Shown here in pieces: positions 21,201-31,009 of a stretch of DNA of 64,000 bases. This stretch comes from Oscillospiraceae bacterium (GTDB lineage: Bacteria > Bacillota > Clostridia > Oscillospirales > Ruminococcaceae), in NCBI GenBank assembly GCA_009783205.1, contig WRHO01000003.1:1-64000 (forward strand). The letters are read 5' to 3'. The stretch's first letter is position 1. The number at the start of each line of letters is the position of its first letter. The notes under the pieces were generated by a model. The model saw nothing but the letters and a program-made list of their open reading frames with translations. It was not told the DNA's origin and ran no database searches. The translations under genes and the position numbers were made by a program.

Positions 21201-24200
21201 CGCTAATGCCGGTTCAATATACGATGCTAAGGTTAAATTTCGCTTAACGCTCGATTTATTCTGAAGGTCAAACCGTCGCACCTCTACCGGCTTTGTCTCG
21301 TCTAAAAATATATCCTGTGACATTTTTAAGGTTCGCGTTTGACACAGGTATTCCGATGTATTCTGTGTGAATACAACACATTTTTCCGAATCTGCGGCGG
21401 GCATGGACGGGTGATTATAAAAAGGATAGACGCTTTCGTTCTCGATAAATGCGTAAAGACTCCCTCGCGGACAGTGCATATCGAACGTAGGAATTAACGC
21501 CGCTATTCCCGAACGTCCCGCGCTTTCGAATAGGGTTTGTGACGCGCCTATATCCGAGGTTATTACAGAAAGCCGCCCGTTTGAAAGTACGTTTAAACGG
21601 GGATTCGATATCGAGAATTTTGTTAAAACGTCGGCGTTCATTCGCATTTCCTTCTCTTCCTGCCGCGAGGGTGAGCCGAGCACCGCCTCACCCGCTATTA
21701 TTTTCTCTTCCATAAGCTCCTCGGCTCTTTTCATCTTTTCGTTAGCGACAAAAAGCTTTTGCATAATTCCGTCAAAAAGGGTATTGGCGATGGCGCATAT
21801 GCTCATTCCCATATGATGCGCCATATGGCTTTTTACCACGGCATATCCCGAGCCGACGCGGTGTTTTGTAAAATCGGCGGCTTCATAAAACCCGTAACGC
21901 TCATGACAAAGCCCCAATTTTTCCAATTTCGCCAAGTTGTTGTAACAGCTTATGGGGTCATATGAAAGGGCGATAAACGACGAATAGGGTGATACTACAT
22001 ATTCGCGGTTCAACCCCGCTTTTAATCCTATATCCTGAACCCCGTGCGCTTTATACTGATAGTTTAGACTTCTGTCAAAAGCATAAAATCCGCTCTCGGA
22101 AATACCGAAGGGCAAATCCTTCGACTTCCCTTCCTGTTCCTGACACCGCAGACAAAACTTCAACGCTTCATATTCCATGCTCCCCTCCTTTGAACTTAAA
22201 ACCAATTCGGGCATATAATATTCGAACATGGTTCCCGTCCAAGCGACCGGCGCGGCATATTTGCCCTTCTTTCCCATTACCCGCCCTAAATTACGCCAAT
22301 GTTTTTTCCCCGCCTGTCCCGAGGCGATGGCGTAATAGCTCATCATACGCGCCTCCGACATGAGGAGGTCGTAGTGATGATGCGAAAGCTTTTGCTCCTC
22401 GAGGTCGTATCCTATACTGAAAAGCTCTCGCGCTTCGTTGTAAAAAGGCTTCAAATCGGTGGCGTTAATCTGCCTTTCAATTCGCTCAATCAGCTTTTGG
22501 TCGCACCCGTCGCATTTTAAAGCCTCATTAAGCGTCACAAGGCAACAGACGTAGTTGCCCGAATCCACAGAGGATACGAACGGACTTATTACGTCTAACT
22601 TATCGGTTGTATACCAGTTACAAAGATTTCCGTTCCACTTTTCTAATTTTTCAATAGTCGAAATTGTCTTTTCGACCCGCTCCTCTAAGCCGTCCTTGTC
22701 GATAAAACCCGACACCCTTGCCGCGGCACAGGAAAGCAGATACATACCTATATTAGTGGGCGACGTTCTCGCCGTAACCCTGAACACCGGCGAATACTGT
22801 ACATTATCGGGGGGGAGATAATTATGCTCCTCCGTAACAAAATCCTCATAAAAATTCCAAATTTGTTCCGCGTTTTTAATCAAATCCCGCTTCATCGCTT
22901 CGGTTATGCGTATTTTTGATTCTCCGCCCGTTTTGTCACAGTACAAGACGACGGGAAGCGCGGAGATAAACAATACCGACATAATCAACGCAAACACATT
23001 AATATAATAACCCGCGACTAAGAATAAAACCGCCGATAAAAGCGTAGCTCCGAGCATATGCGTAAAATCGAATTTTTTCCCGATACCGTCAAACGCCGCC
23101 GCGGTTGTCCAGTCTAAAAGTCGCCGCTTTGTTACGAGCATACGAAGACTCGTCCTGCACAATGCGTCGAAGGATATTATCGCGCTTTTGGGAAGCAGCA
23201 TGAGTTCCATAAGACATTGTAACAAAAGCTGTTTCGTTTGAGACATAATCGGCGAGTAAAAGCGACGATAATTTGAAAACTTTCGACCGCGAATTACGCT
23301 TGGGAGAAAGCCGGTTAAAAACGGCATAATGACCGCAGTAAGCGCGACTAAGCTTACAATAAATGAATTTCGCGGGTTGTGCGAAATAATCCCTATTGTA
23401 AACGGAAGAAATACAAAAAAACAATGGAAGATAAATATAGGCGTTATCGCTCTGCGTACATTGTCGAAAAGCTTAAATCGGGTTAATCCGCTCAACCGCT
23501 TGTCAAATATATAGCGAAAATTCTGTAAATCCCCCCTGAGCCAACGATGTTGTCGCTTAAAATAGGCATTAGATGTTTCGGGAAACGAATCCGAAAACTC
23601 AACGTCTCCCGCGTATGCGACCCCACAGAAGCCGCCCTCTAAAATATCGTGAGAAAGAACCGTTTCGCACGGAAATTTATCGAAACAGGTCTTTACAAAT
23701 ATATTGACGTTAATTAAACCCTTACCCGTAAAAATTCCTTCTCCGAAATAATCCTGATAAAATTCTCCCGAAAAGCTGTCATAGCTCGACGCGCCGGCAC
23801 AACCGCCGTTACCGACCATTGCGCGGGAAAAACCCGTTTTAAGCGAAGACGCAAGACCGGTGGTTATACGCGGCGATATTATTCCCACGTTTTTGTGACA
23901 GGGGTGAAGAGCTATACCAACGAGTTCCGAAACGCTGTCCATAAGCGGAACGGTGTCATAATCGAGCGCGCAGACATATTTTATATCCACTAAGGTCGAC
24001 ATATCTCCGATTATCTCGGCAAAATCATTGCGCGCGTCGGGGTAATCGGAATATCGAAGAAGCTTCATAAGCGATTCTATTGCCCCGCGCTTACGCTCGC
24101 GCCCTTGATAACACCTTTGCGTTTTTGAGTATTCGCGCTTTCTTATTAACGCGGTATAATTGCTTTGAGCGAAATTTTCTCGAACCGCCTCGGTGATTTC

Positions 24201-25286
24201 ATCGTCTGCGGGAATACTTACGGATGATTTGTCCGCTTTAAAATCGCACAAAACGCAAAAATATAAATTGCCCGACGTGTTTTTCAATCGAGCCGCGTTC
24301 AGCTTTTTTATAATTTGTTCAACGTCCTTGACCGAGGTTAAAAGCGTCGATATAACGCATAACGTCCGCGCATTTGAGGGGATTTCTCCTTTTAAGTCAA
24401 TCTGCGGAAGCGGAATCTGCGCTCGGACAGACCTCGCCGTTGCTAAATCTAACAGAGGCTTAACAATAGCGAACACCGGGAAAAACACAATGGGGAAAAG
24501 ATACCAATTGGTAAAATAACCGACGAGTCCCGATAATAACGTCGTAACAATGAATAACGCGGCAATATACCTCGAGGTTTTCATTAGCTTAAACTGTTCT
24601 CTGTATTTTTCGGTGATAATCTCACCCACGTGGCTTCCGTCTTTGAGGGCAAGGTTTACATATTCGCGAGACAATCTCGCTTCACTTTCGTTTGTTTTCT
24701 CGGAAAGCTCTGCGGTCATTTTGCGATATAACGCTTTTGTATCTCCCGTTAACTCGGAATATAACGGGTCTTCACCAAAAACCCTGTCGAGTGGGTTAAG
24801 CTCGCGACATATTTTTTCGGTGTCGAGTAGCGTCAACGCGCCGAGCTTTGCGCCGTAATCGCCGTTGTCTCCGTTTTTTTCACATACGGCATTATTCAGT
24901 ATGACGAACTTCGCCTGCCAACAAAAGCTGTCTACGTCCATTGAGGTAAGCTCTTTCTGAGACGCAATAAAAGAAATACATGCCCGAACGCTTTCCTCGT
25001 CAATTTCGTTTAAAGCCGCAATTGCGACGCCTAACGCGGGATTTCCGTCGCATAGGTTTATACGAAACCCTTTAAAGGATTTTCCTAAAATCCCGAGTTC
25101 TTTTTCAAACAATCTTTTTTCTTTTATTTCAACGCTTTTTTTAAGTATACTCCGCATATTCTTTATTCGCGGATAAAGCGTGGTGAGCGGTTTCAATGTC
25201 CAGCTTGCATAAATTATATCGGTATTTATAGAATACACCCCCCCGTTGTTATAATCGCCGTTAGACAATTGACAATTATTTTCCAT
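18207..25286 (-). CDS. Cyclic beta-1,2-glucan synthase-like protein (GT84-like + glycoamylase-like/GH189-like + GH94)
   Basis: 2359 aa; N-terminal GT with TMs (ALDYDTVPLMDS, TVLSHDILEGGF, KRQHRWLRGDLQ); central glycoamylase-like domain; C-terminal GH94 motif GVRTRYSDDLLWLPYV. Confidence 0.9.
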   Translation of the reverse strand: MENNCQLSNGDYNNGGVYSINTDIIYASWTLKPLTTLYPRIKNMRSILKKSVEIKEKRLFEKELGILGKSFKGFRINLCDGNPALGVAIAALNEIDEESVRACISFIASQKELTSMDVDSFCWQAKFVILNNAVCEKNGDNGDYGAKLGALTLLDTEKICRELNPLDRVFGEDPLYSELTGDTKALYRKMTAELSEKTNESEARLSREYVNLALKDGSHVGEIITEKYREQFKLMKTSRYIAALFIVTTLLSGLVGYFTNWYLFPIVFFPVFAIVKPLLDLATARSVRAQIPLPQIDLKGEIPSNARTLCVISTLLTSVKDVEQIIKKLNAARLKNTSGNLYFCVLCDFKADKSSVSIPADDEITEAVRENFAQSNYTALIRKREYSKTQRCYQGRERKRGAIESLMKLLRYSDYPDARNDFAEIIGDMSTLVDIKYVCALDYDTVPLMDSVSELVGIALHPCHKNVGIISPRITTGLASSLKTGFSRAMVGNGGCAGASSYDSFSGEFYQDYFGEGIFTGKGLINVNIFVKTCFDKFPCETVLSHDILEGGFCGVAYAGDVEFSDSFPETSNAYFKRQHRWLRGDLQNFRYIFDKRLSGLTRFKLFDNVRRAITPIFIFHCFFVFLPFTIGIISHNPRNSFIVSLVALTAVIMPFLTGFLPSVIRGRKFSNYRRFYSPIMSQTKQLLLQCLMELMLLPKSAIISFDALCRTSLRMLVTKRRLLDWTTAAAFDGIGKKFDFTHMLGATLLSAVLFLVAGYYINVFALIMSVLFISALPVVLYCDKTGGESKIRITEAMKRDLIKNAEQIWNFYEDFVTEEHNYLPPDNVQYSPVFRVTARTSPTNIGMYLLSCAAARVSGFIDKDGLEERVEKTISTIEKLEKWNGNLCNWYTTDKLDVISPFVSSVDSGNYVCCLVTLNEALKCDGCDQKLIERIERQINATDLKPFYNEARELFSIGYDLEEQKLSHHHYDLLMSEARMMSYYAIASGQAGKKHWRNLGRVMGKKGKYAAPVAWTGTMFEYYMPELVLSSKEGSMEYEALKFCLRCQEQEGKSKDLPFGISESGFYAFDRSLNYQYKAHGVQDIGLKAGLNREYVVSPYSSFIALSYDPISCYNNLAKLEKLGLCHERYGFYEAADFTKHRVGSGYAVVKSHMAHHMGMSICAIANTLFDGIMQKLFVANEKMKRAEELMEEKIIAGEAVLGSPSRQEEKEMRMNADVLTKFSISNPRLNVLSNGRLSVITSDIGASQTLFESAGRSGIAALIPTFDMHCPRGSLYAFIENESVYPFYNHPSMPAADSEKCVVFTQNTSEYLCQTRTLKMSQDIFLDETKPVEVRRFDLQNKSSVKRNLTLASYIEPALARPVDISAHPAFMDLFIKLSYNETEKLIIAARKERDSARETVMAIGFVHEEDYTFSFNREEVIDRNGGIFSCLNKARDRSTSTVDVPAPCIFIKTDFAVDAGGKKTAYLFTCYGNSVQEVINMSRDVRVNHKKRKLEPSEEIISPLVADTIYGRITRRVLGNIIYAPQINKAAVAANTLDIRALWRFGISGDIPIVLYEPDELAQTLDAVDSVIEMKKALSLCQIEFDLVMLYDNGKQQALYEELRREINTEVFIINKAAVSPQELNLLQAAAVLTLRSSEMLRPVKSLPQVPVQILKLNNSKQNGTINPSEAGKFVVIEPPELPWCNVIANSRFGTLLSDRSLGFTWALNSRENKLTPWVNDLRSDNRGELLVMKFDESKTTKASAPKLYDLIDGSRAVFAPNAADYYGIAKEIEVSTSVRVFERGMGKRVVLELTNTSKTAKQVEVAYYTEPVLGVNPQSASTRLLKPEINGNTLIIRNPSNNSLSGAMTVSSDKKARFLTKKTAFWSGNWGETFKPWDESGGSVIGAVIVRIDLPPRRTEKIKFILSFTQNVDDPLTMEKALKRRKSTVQLPTKEITTGNDDLDVLYKHWLPWQVIGCRMWARTGFYQNSGAYGFRDQLQDCLAAMLIKPDIAKRQIIRCCVAQFPEGDVLHWWHDLKTTRKGVRTRYSDDLLWLPYVLSEYISSTKDKQILAIKTRYSVAPVLQKNEHEIYSEVGYSDALENVYQHAKRAMEKGYNKGGRDGRGLLLIGGGDWCDGYNKVGAEGRGESVWLSMFYALTAKKFTKVAMLAGDVGYASELESRAAKLIKAIDETSWNGEHYLRAFYDNGTAMGGSESAQCRIDLLPQAFCVLAGMPDANRASTAINSALRELYDSENGIIKLFTPPFDRDNPADPDPGYVMSYPAGVRENGGQYTHAAVWFALACHRLGMEDKAAELLNAISPVNRSKEYKTEPYYLAADIYTNPKTYGRGGWSIYTGAAGWFYKVLNEIYGNTKD

Positions 25287-25343
25287 TAGTGTTGTCTTAA
25301 ACGCAGAAAAAAATACAAAAATACAAAAAATTTAAAAAAGGGC

Positions 25344-25372
25344 TTGATTTTTTTTAATCGCTGGTATATAAT
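25344..25372 (+). promoter_or_regulatory. Sigma-A type promoter upstream of the atp gene block
   Basis: TTGATT - 17 bp - TATAAT. Confidence 0.75.
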
Positions 25373-25457
25373 AGATATTGTTGCAGAATTAACAATTGAA
25401 ATTTACAAATAAATATTATAAAAGAAATTAATTGAAAGAAAACTATAAAAAGTATAT

Positions 25458-26156
25458 ATGAGTAATAAGCTCGCTTTTATTATTACGGGAATTGTCGCTT
25501 TAATTGCGATTGCGACGGTAATCCTCACCGTTTTAATAGTATCCGACTCAAACGGAGAAAATAACGGACTGAATCCCGACGGTTCTCAATATTCGGCAGA
25601 TACCGTCAACGATGATGATTTTATCCCCGACGAATTGCTTGAACAAGAAATGCGTCAAGCCGCGGCAAGATTGGTACAGGATAATTTTGAAGTATTTAAA
25701 CTGTATTATCTCGTAGCATACGATGCAAAGACTCATTTTAAACCCGAACCCTTCGGGAATCAATCGGAGGACGGATATCGAACGCTTAAAGAAGGCGTCA
25801 TTGAATTTAATACCGTCGGTGAAATTTTCGCGTTGATTGACGCGACCTTCACCGCAAATGCCGCAGAAGTCATCAAAGATTTCTCGTCGCAAACGAGCGA
25901 CGGAACCCCCGTCTACAAGGAGCGGGACGGCGGTATCGGCGTTAATGAAACCTATGTTCCCAAAACGTATGAGTTGGCTTGGGGCGATGTTGAAATAGCT
26001 TTGACCTTTGTATCCGAGGTAGAAAGTATAATCAACGTGAGTTTAAAAGGAAACGATGACGAGGCGGAAGGAAACGGCGAATCGGAAAACGAAAAGCAGA
26101 TACGAATGATTAAAGAGGACGACGGAATTTGGCGTCTTGAAAATGTATTCTTCTAA
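25458..26156 (+). CDS. Hypothetical membrane-anchored/secreted protein
   Basis: N-terminal hydrophobic anchor then polar extracytoplasmic domain. Confidence 0.75.
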   Translation: MSNKLAFIITGIVALIAIATVILTVLIVSDSNGENNGLNPDGSQYSADTVNDDDFIPDELLEQEMRQAAARLVQDNFEVFKLYYLVAYDAKTHFKPEPFGNQSEDGYRTLKEGVIEFNTVGEIFALIDATFTANAAEVIKDFSSQTSDGTPVYKERDGGIGVNETYVPKTYELAWGDVEIALTFVSEVESIINVSLKGNDDEAEGNGESENEKQIRMIKEDDGIWRLENVFF

Positions 26157-26181
26157 ATATAAAATGTATTCTTCTAAATAT
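26140..26181 (+). repeat. Perfect 21-bp tandem duplication (AAAATGTATTCTTCTAAATAT x2)
   Basis: Two adjacent identical 21-mers, the first containing the stop codon of the upstream ORF. Confidence 0.97.
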
Positions 26182-26204
26182 AATGAATCGAAGAATGAAT
26201 CAAA

Positions 26205-26552
26205 ATGAATAAAAACTCTAACAAATCGTGGGCTAAAGCATATATGGTTGCGGGGCATATAGCCTGGGCAGTTTTGTCACCGCTTGTCATTTTTATAGGC
26301 GGCGGCAGTTGGCTTATCAATAAGCTCGGTTGGGATTATCGCTTAATTATTATATTCGTCCTTGTTGGGCTTATCGCAATGTTCACGGGAACCAAGTCTT
26401 ATTTGAAACAGCTTTTGAGTATGTATGACGACGGTAAGAAAACAACATCTGTAAAGCCCGATAAACGCGATTATGATTATAACGATGATAATTACAGGAC
26501 TGATAACAAAAACATCAAGAAAAACGGCGTGAAAAAAGAGCATGACGAGTAA
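26205..26552 (+). CDS. atpZ: AtpZ/AtpI-family F-ATPase accessory membrane protein
   Basis: Two TM helices, VAGHIAWAVLSPLVIFIGGGSWLINKLGWD, position at head of atp operon. Confidence 0.7.
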   Translation: MNKNSNKSWAKAYMVAGHIAWAVLSPLVIFIGGGSWLINKLGWDYRLIIIFVLVGLIAMFTGTKSYLKQLLSMYDDGKKTTSVKPDKRDYDYNDDNYRTDNKNIKKNGVKKEHDE

Positions 26553-26970
26553 GAATAAGATACCAAAAAAGCCGCGTGACGAAGCCGTGAACATTATGCT
26601 TTCGGAGCTGAAGGGTATGACTTGGACATTTATTTTGTGCAATACGGTCGTTTTACTCGGCTGTTCGGTTTACAGTATTGTTGCGGTTAGCTTTGACTGG
26701 AGAATGTTGACCGGATTAACCCTCGGCAACCTCGCCGCGTTAGCAAACTTTTACGCATTGGGCGCGAAGTCGGCGAGAATTATTCGGGAAAAAGATGCAA
26801 AACGCGCAAAAAAATACGCGACGTCGAATTATTTCATACGTTATTTTACGGCTTTTGCCGTATTCGGATTTTTTACTTATTTTAATATTATTAACCCCGT
26901 CGTTGCGGTAATACCGCTTTTTTATACGAAAATTCACTATACGATTAAGGCGATAAAAAACACAAAATGA
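26542..26970 (+). CDS. atpI: ATP synthase subunit I
   Basis: Four predicted TMs, operon position before atpB. Confidence 0.7.
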   Translation: MTSKNKIPKKPRDEAVNIMLSELKGMTWTFILCNTVVLLGCSVYSIVAVSFDWRMLTGLTLGNLAALANFYALGAKSARIIREKDAKRAKKYATSNYFIRYFTAFAVFGFFTYFNIINPVVAVIPLFYTKIHYTIKAIKNTK

Positions 26971-26995
26971 AAAGTTTAGAAATCCAATAGGAGAA

Positions 26996-27748
26996 TTGCT
27001 TATGAACACTCTTGTTTCACAAATTCCTCAGTTTCCTCAACTTTTTAGTCCACAATTTTTAGGGAAAGAGCTTGTAATTGAAGGCCCTAAGGTTGTTATG
27101 GAATTTTCGATTTTTGATAAAACAATTTCGATTACACAATCGGTAACGGTACAATGGCTCGTCGTAATCGCGCTGATTATATTATTTGCCGTACTCGGAC
27201 GCAATCTGAAGGTAACCCCGGAAAGCAAGAAACAGGCTGCGGCAGAATGGATTGTAACCTTGTTTTCGGGCATGGTCAACGACAGCATGGGTGCAAAATA
27301 CCGCCGATATACACCATACATAGGAGCGTTGTTTTGTTATTCAATTTGTATGAACCTTACCGGGCTTTTGGGGCTTCATACCCCCACCTCCGATATTTCT
27401 GTCATAGGCGCGTGGGGAATTATAACATTTGTACTTGTTCAACGTAATCGTTTTAAAACCGGCGGCCTTTTTAAGGGGTTAAAGAGCTATGCCGACCCCG
27501 TTATTGTGATGTTGCCGATGAACCTTATCGGAGAGGTCGCCGCACCTGTGTCACAGTCGTTCCGTCACTACGGGAACATCTTAGCCGGCGGAATTATCAT
27601 GTCGTTGGTTTACTGGGCATTAGGGAACTTTGCCGTCGCGCTCCCCGCCGTTTTGTCGCTTTATTTTGACCTTTTCGGCGCAGTTATTCAAGCGTTTATT
27701 TTCACCATGCTGACCATGGTTTATATATCAATGGCGGAGTGTGATTAG
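26996..27748 (+). CDS. atpB: F0F1 ATP synthase subunit a
   Basis: LPMNLIGEVAAPVSQSFRHYGNILAGGIIM; FDLFGAVIQAFIFTMLTMVYIS. Confidence 0.95.
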   Translation: MLMNTLVSQIPQFPQLFSPQFLGKELVIEGPKVVMEFSIFDKTISITQSVTVQWLVVIALIILFAVLGRNLKVTPESKKQAAAEWIVTLFSGMVNDSMGAKYRRYTPYIGALFCYSICMNLTGLLGLHTPTSDISVIGAWGIITFVLVQRNRFKTGGLFKGLKSYADPVIVMLPMNLIGEVAAPVSQSFRHYGNILAGGIIMSLVYWALGNFAVALPAVLSLYFDLFGAVIQAFIFTMLTMVYISMAECD

Positions 27749-27763
27749 GTGAACAACAATTAA

Positions 27764-28078
<315 letters not shown>

Positions 28079-28102
28079 TCTTTTTGAAAGGACTTAATAC
28101 AA

Positions 28103-28639
28103 ATGGAAAATATGAATTTATTGGCGACGGTATCCACAATAGGTGATGTTCGCGAATTGTTCGGTATTGACCCGTCAACGATTGTTTTAACGCTCGTCAA
28201 CACACTTTTAATACTTATAGCTTACAGAGTTTTTATGCACAAACCGGTTATGAAGATTCTCGAAAAGCGTAAGGACGCCGTGAACGCCGAAATTAACGCG
28301 GCAAACGAGGCTAAAACAAAAGCCGAAGCCGCCGAAAAAGAATACTTAGCCTTGCTCGCCGATTCAAAGGCGGAAGCAAATAAAATCATTTCTGCGGCTA
28401 TGGCAAAAGCCAGAGTACAGGAAGAGGAAATAATTGCCGAGGCTAAGGAATCCGCCGTACAAATCCGCCAAAAAGCGGAGGAGGAAATCGAGCGGGAGCG
28501 TAAGCGCGCCGTAAACGAGATTAAAAACCAAATCACCGAAATCGTGATTATGGCGGCGGGTAAGGTTGCCGAAAAAGAAATAAGCGAGTCGGACAATGCC
28601 GCGCTTATCGAAAGCTTTTTAGTGAATGCGGGTGATTGA
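28103..28639 (+). CDS. atpF: F0F1 ATP synthase subunit b
   Basis: N-terminal TM, long charged helix, operon position. Confidence 0.93.
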   Translation: MENMNLLATVSTIGDVRELFGIDPSTIVLTLVNTLLILIAYRVFMHKPVMKILEKRKDAVNAEINAANEAKTKAEAAEKEYLALLADSKAEANKIISAAMAKARVQEEEIIAEAKESAVQIRQKAEEEIERERKRAVNEIKNQITEIVIMAAGKVAEKEISESDNAALIESFLVNAGD

Positions 28640-29193
28640 TTATGGCATCAGTTGAAAAAACTTATTCGGACGCGCTGTTCGCATTGCTTGAGGACGAAAA
28701 CGCCGAAAGAACTGTGTTTGACTTGGCTTTGAATCAACTCGGAACGATTCAAAACGCCATTTCCGAAACGCCGAATTTTGTCAAGCTTCTCAATACGCCG
28801 ACTATATCTGACGCCGAAAAGCTATCGCTTGTCGATACGGTTTTTTCGGGTAAGGTTGATTCGCGCATATTCAATTTTTTGCGATTACTCACCGTGAAGA
28901 AGCGAATGTCTTATTTCCCGCAAATTTACAGAGCTTTTCGGGGTTTGTATAACGAAAAGTTCGGAATTGCGGAGATAGTCGTTACTTCTTCGATGCCGCT
29001 GACTGATGATTTGCGGAATAAGATAATCGAGCGAATGTCGAAAATTATCGGCAAAACGGTGTCTCTTACCGAAAAAATTGATAAGACGGTCATAGGCGGG
29101 GTTGTCGTTGACTATGGCAATACGCGCTTAGACGGAAGCGTTAAGACAAGATTGGCTGAACTCAAAAACGATATTTCAAGCATTATTGCCTAA
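28636..29193 (+). CDS. atpH: F0F1 ATP synthase subunit delta
   Basis: VEKTYSDALFALLEDEN...IGGVVVDYGNTRLDGSVKTRLAELK. Confidence 0.93.
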   Translation: MIMASVEKTYSDALFALLEDENAERTVFDLALNQLGTIQNAISETPNFVKLLNTPTISDAEKLSLVDTVFSGKVDSRIFNFLRLLTVKKRMSYFPQIYRAFRGLYNEKFGIAEIVVTSSMPLTDDLRNKIIERMSKIIGKTVSLTEKIDKTVIGGVVVDYGNTRLDGSVKTRLAELKNDISSIIA

Positions 29194-29225
29194 AGGAAAT
29201 ATCTAAACAATGAGAGGGAGATATT

Positions 29226-29325
29226 AAAGTTCAAAAGAGAGCTTACGAGCGAATTTATTTCGCTCGAGAGCTTGACTGATTTCGTAGAGCTTTTTGAGGC
29301 TCGGAAAGGTATGGTCATAATCATG
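29226..29325 (+). repeat. Long copy of hairpin-RBS leader repeat, ending at atpA start
   Basis: ~94 nt aligns (about 86% by eye) to the reverse complement of 45301..45396; two hairpins then CGGAAAGGTATGGTCATAATCATG. Confidence 0.85.
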
Positions 29326-29328
29326 ACT

Positions 29329-30852
29329 ATGGAATTACGACCCGACGAAATAACCGCGATACTAAAAGAACAAATTAAAAATTTTGACACAAAGGTAAAG
29401 CTTACCGATACGGGAACGGTTGTAACTATAGGTGACGGAATTGTTCGAATTCACGGTTTGGAAAAATGTATGTTAGGTGAGCTTCTTGAATTTGAAAACG
29501 GTATCCGTTGCATGGCACTCAATCTTGAACAAGATTTTGTTGGTGCCGTTATGCTCGGTTCGGACGCCGACATCAAGGAAGGGGACACCGTTAAGCGTAC
29601 CGGAAGCATAGTGTCCGTTCCGGTAGGCGACGAACTCCTCGGAAGAGTCGTGAATTCTTTGGGGCAGGCTGTTGACGGTAAGGGGGCAATATTATCAAAG
29701 GAAACGCGACCGGTCGAAAAAATTGCACCGGGTATTATTACCCGCGAAAAGGTAAATGTCCCGTTACAAACGGGAATAAAAGCAATCGACTCGATGATTC
29801 CAATAGGACGGGGACAGCGTGAGTTGATTATCGGGGACAGGCAGACGGGTAAAACCGCAATTGCCCTCGATACAATTATAAATCAAAAAAATTCGGGCGT
29901 TATCTGCATTTACGTAGCAATCGGACAAAAAAATTCTACCGTTGCGAATGTGGTGGAACAGTTAGCCGGCGCGGGCGCGATGGATTACACAATTGTAGTC
30001 GCCGCAACTGCATCGGAGCTTGCACCTTTACAGTATATCGCCCCTTATTCGGGTTGCGCCATGGGTGAATACTTCATGGAACAAGGTAAGGACGTCTTAA
30101 TCATCTATGACGATTTATCGAAACACGCGGTTGCTTACCGCGCACTGTCGCTTTTACTCAAGCGTCCGCCGGGACGTGAAGCGTTCCCCGGTGACGTTTT
30201 CTATCTACATTCGAGACTTCTTGAGCGCGCCGCTAATCTCAATAAAGATTATGGCGGGGGGTCTCTCACCGCTTTGCCGATAATTGAGACACAGGCGGGG
30301 GATATTTCCGCTTATATTCCGACAAATGTTATTTCGATAACCGACGGACAAATTTTCCTCGAAACCGAATTGTTTAATTCGGGTATCCGTCCCGCGGTAA
30401 ACCCGGGCGTTTCTGTATCGCGCGTCGGCGGCGATGCACAGGTGAAGGCTATGAAGCGCGTATCGGGCGCATTAAAGCTTGAATACTCGCAGTACAGAGA
30501 GCTGCAAGCTTTTGCACAGTTCGGTTCTGACCTTGATAAAGATACAAAGGCGCGCTTAGCAAAAGGTGAGCGCATAGTTGAAGTGCTTAAACAGGGGCAG
30601 TCATCGCCGTTGGCGGTTGAAAAACAAATTGTGATTATTTACGCCGTCATTAACGAATATCTTATTGATGTTCCGCCAAAAAAGGTCGGCGAATTTGAAG
30701 CGGATTTGTTCCGTTGGCTCGAGAGCGACCCGTCGGGTTCTGAAATTGTGTCTTTATTGAAAAAAGAGAAGAATCTCACAAAAGAAATCGAGGAAAAGAT
30801 TAAATCGGGCTTGGAAGCTTTCACTAAGGATTTTGTAAAAAGGATTTCTTGA
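29329..30852 (+). CDS. atpA: F0F1 ATP synthase subunit alpha
   Basis: [16 protein letters not shown]..., [13 protein letters not shown], ...[21 protein letters not shown] track frame starts at 29272 but conserved start is at 29329. Confidence 0.97.
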   Translation: MELRPDEITAILKEQIKNFDTKVKLTDTGTVVTIGDGIVRIHGLEKCMLGELLEFENGIRCMALNLEQDFVGAVMLGSDADIKEGDTVKRTGSIVSVPVGDELLGRVVNSLGQAVDGKGAILSKETRPVEKIAPGIITREKVNVPLQTGIKAIDSMIPIGRGQRELIIGDRQTGKTAIALDTIINQKNSGVICIYVAIGQKNSTVANVVEQLAGAGAMDYTIVVAATASELAPLQYIAPYSGCAMGEYFMEQGKDVLIIYDDLSKHAVAYRALSLLLKRPPGREAFPGDVFYLHSRLLERAANLNKDYGGGSLTALPIIETQAGDISAYIPTNVISITDGQIFLETELFNSGIRPAVNPGVSVSRVGGDAQVKAMKRVSGALKLEYSQYRELQAFAQFGSDLDKDTKARLAKGERIVEVLKQGQSSPLAVEKQIVIIYAVINEYLIDVPPKKVGEFEADLFRWLESDPSGSEIVSLLKKEKNLTKEIEEKIKSGLEAFTKDFVKRIS

Positions 30853-30895
30853 GAAAGAGTTTTTTGTGGCTCGGAAAGGCATGGTTATAATTATG
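30850..30895 (+). repeat. Hairpin-RBS leader repeat, copy upstream of 42-aa ORF
   Basis: GAGAAAGAGTTTTTTGTGGCTCGGAAAGGCATGGTTATAATTATG. Confidence 0.75.
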
Positions 30896-31009
30896 GGAAA
30901 AGCGGGTTTTATAATAGGAATTGTATCTTTGATAATAGCTACCGGGACGTTTGCGCTTGTGGTAACCGGTATGCTGTTTAAAAAAATTAATTACTTTTCG
31001 GCAGATTAG
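30881..31009 (+). CDS. 42-aa predicted single-TM peptide between atpA and atpG (not in the ORF track)
   Basis: Translation read by eye: MVIIMGKAGFIIGIVSLIIATGTFALVVTGMLFKKINYFSAD*; AAAGG RBS; start could be 30881 or 30893. Confidence 0.6.
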   Translation: MVIIMGKAGFIIGIVSLIIATGTFALVVTGMLFKKINYFSAD

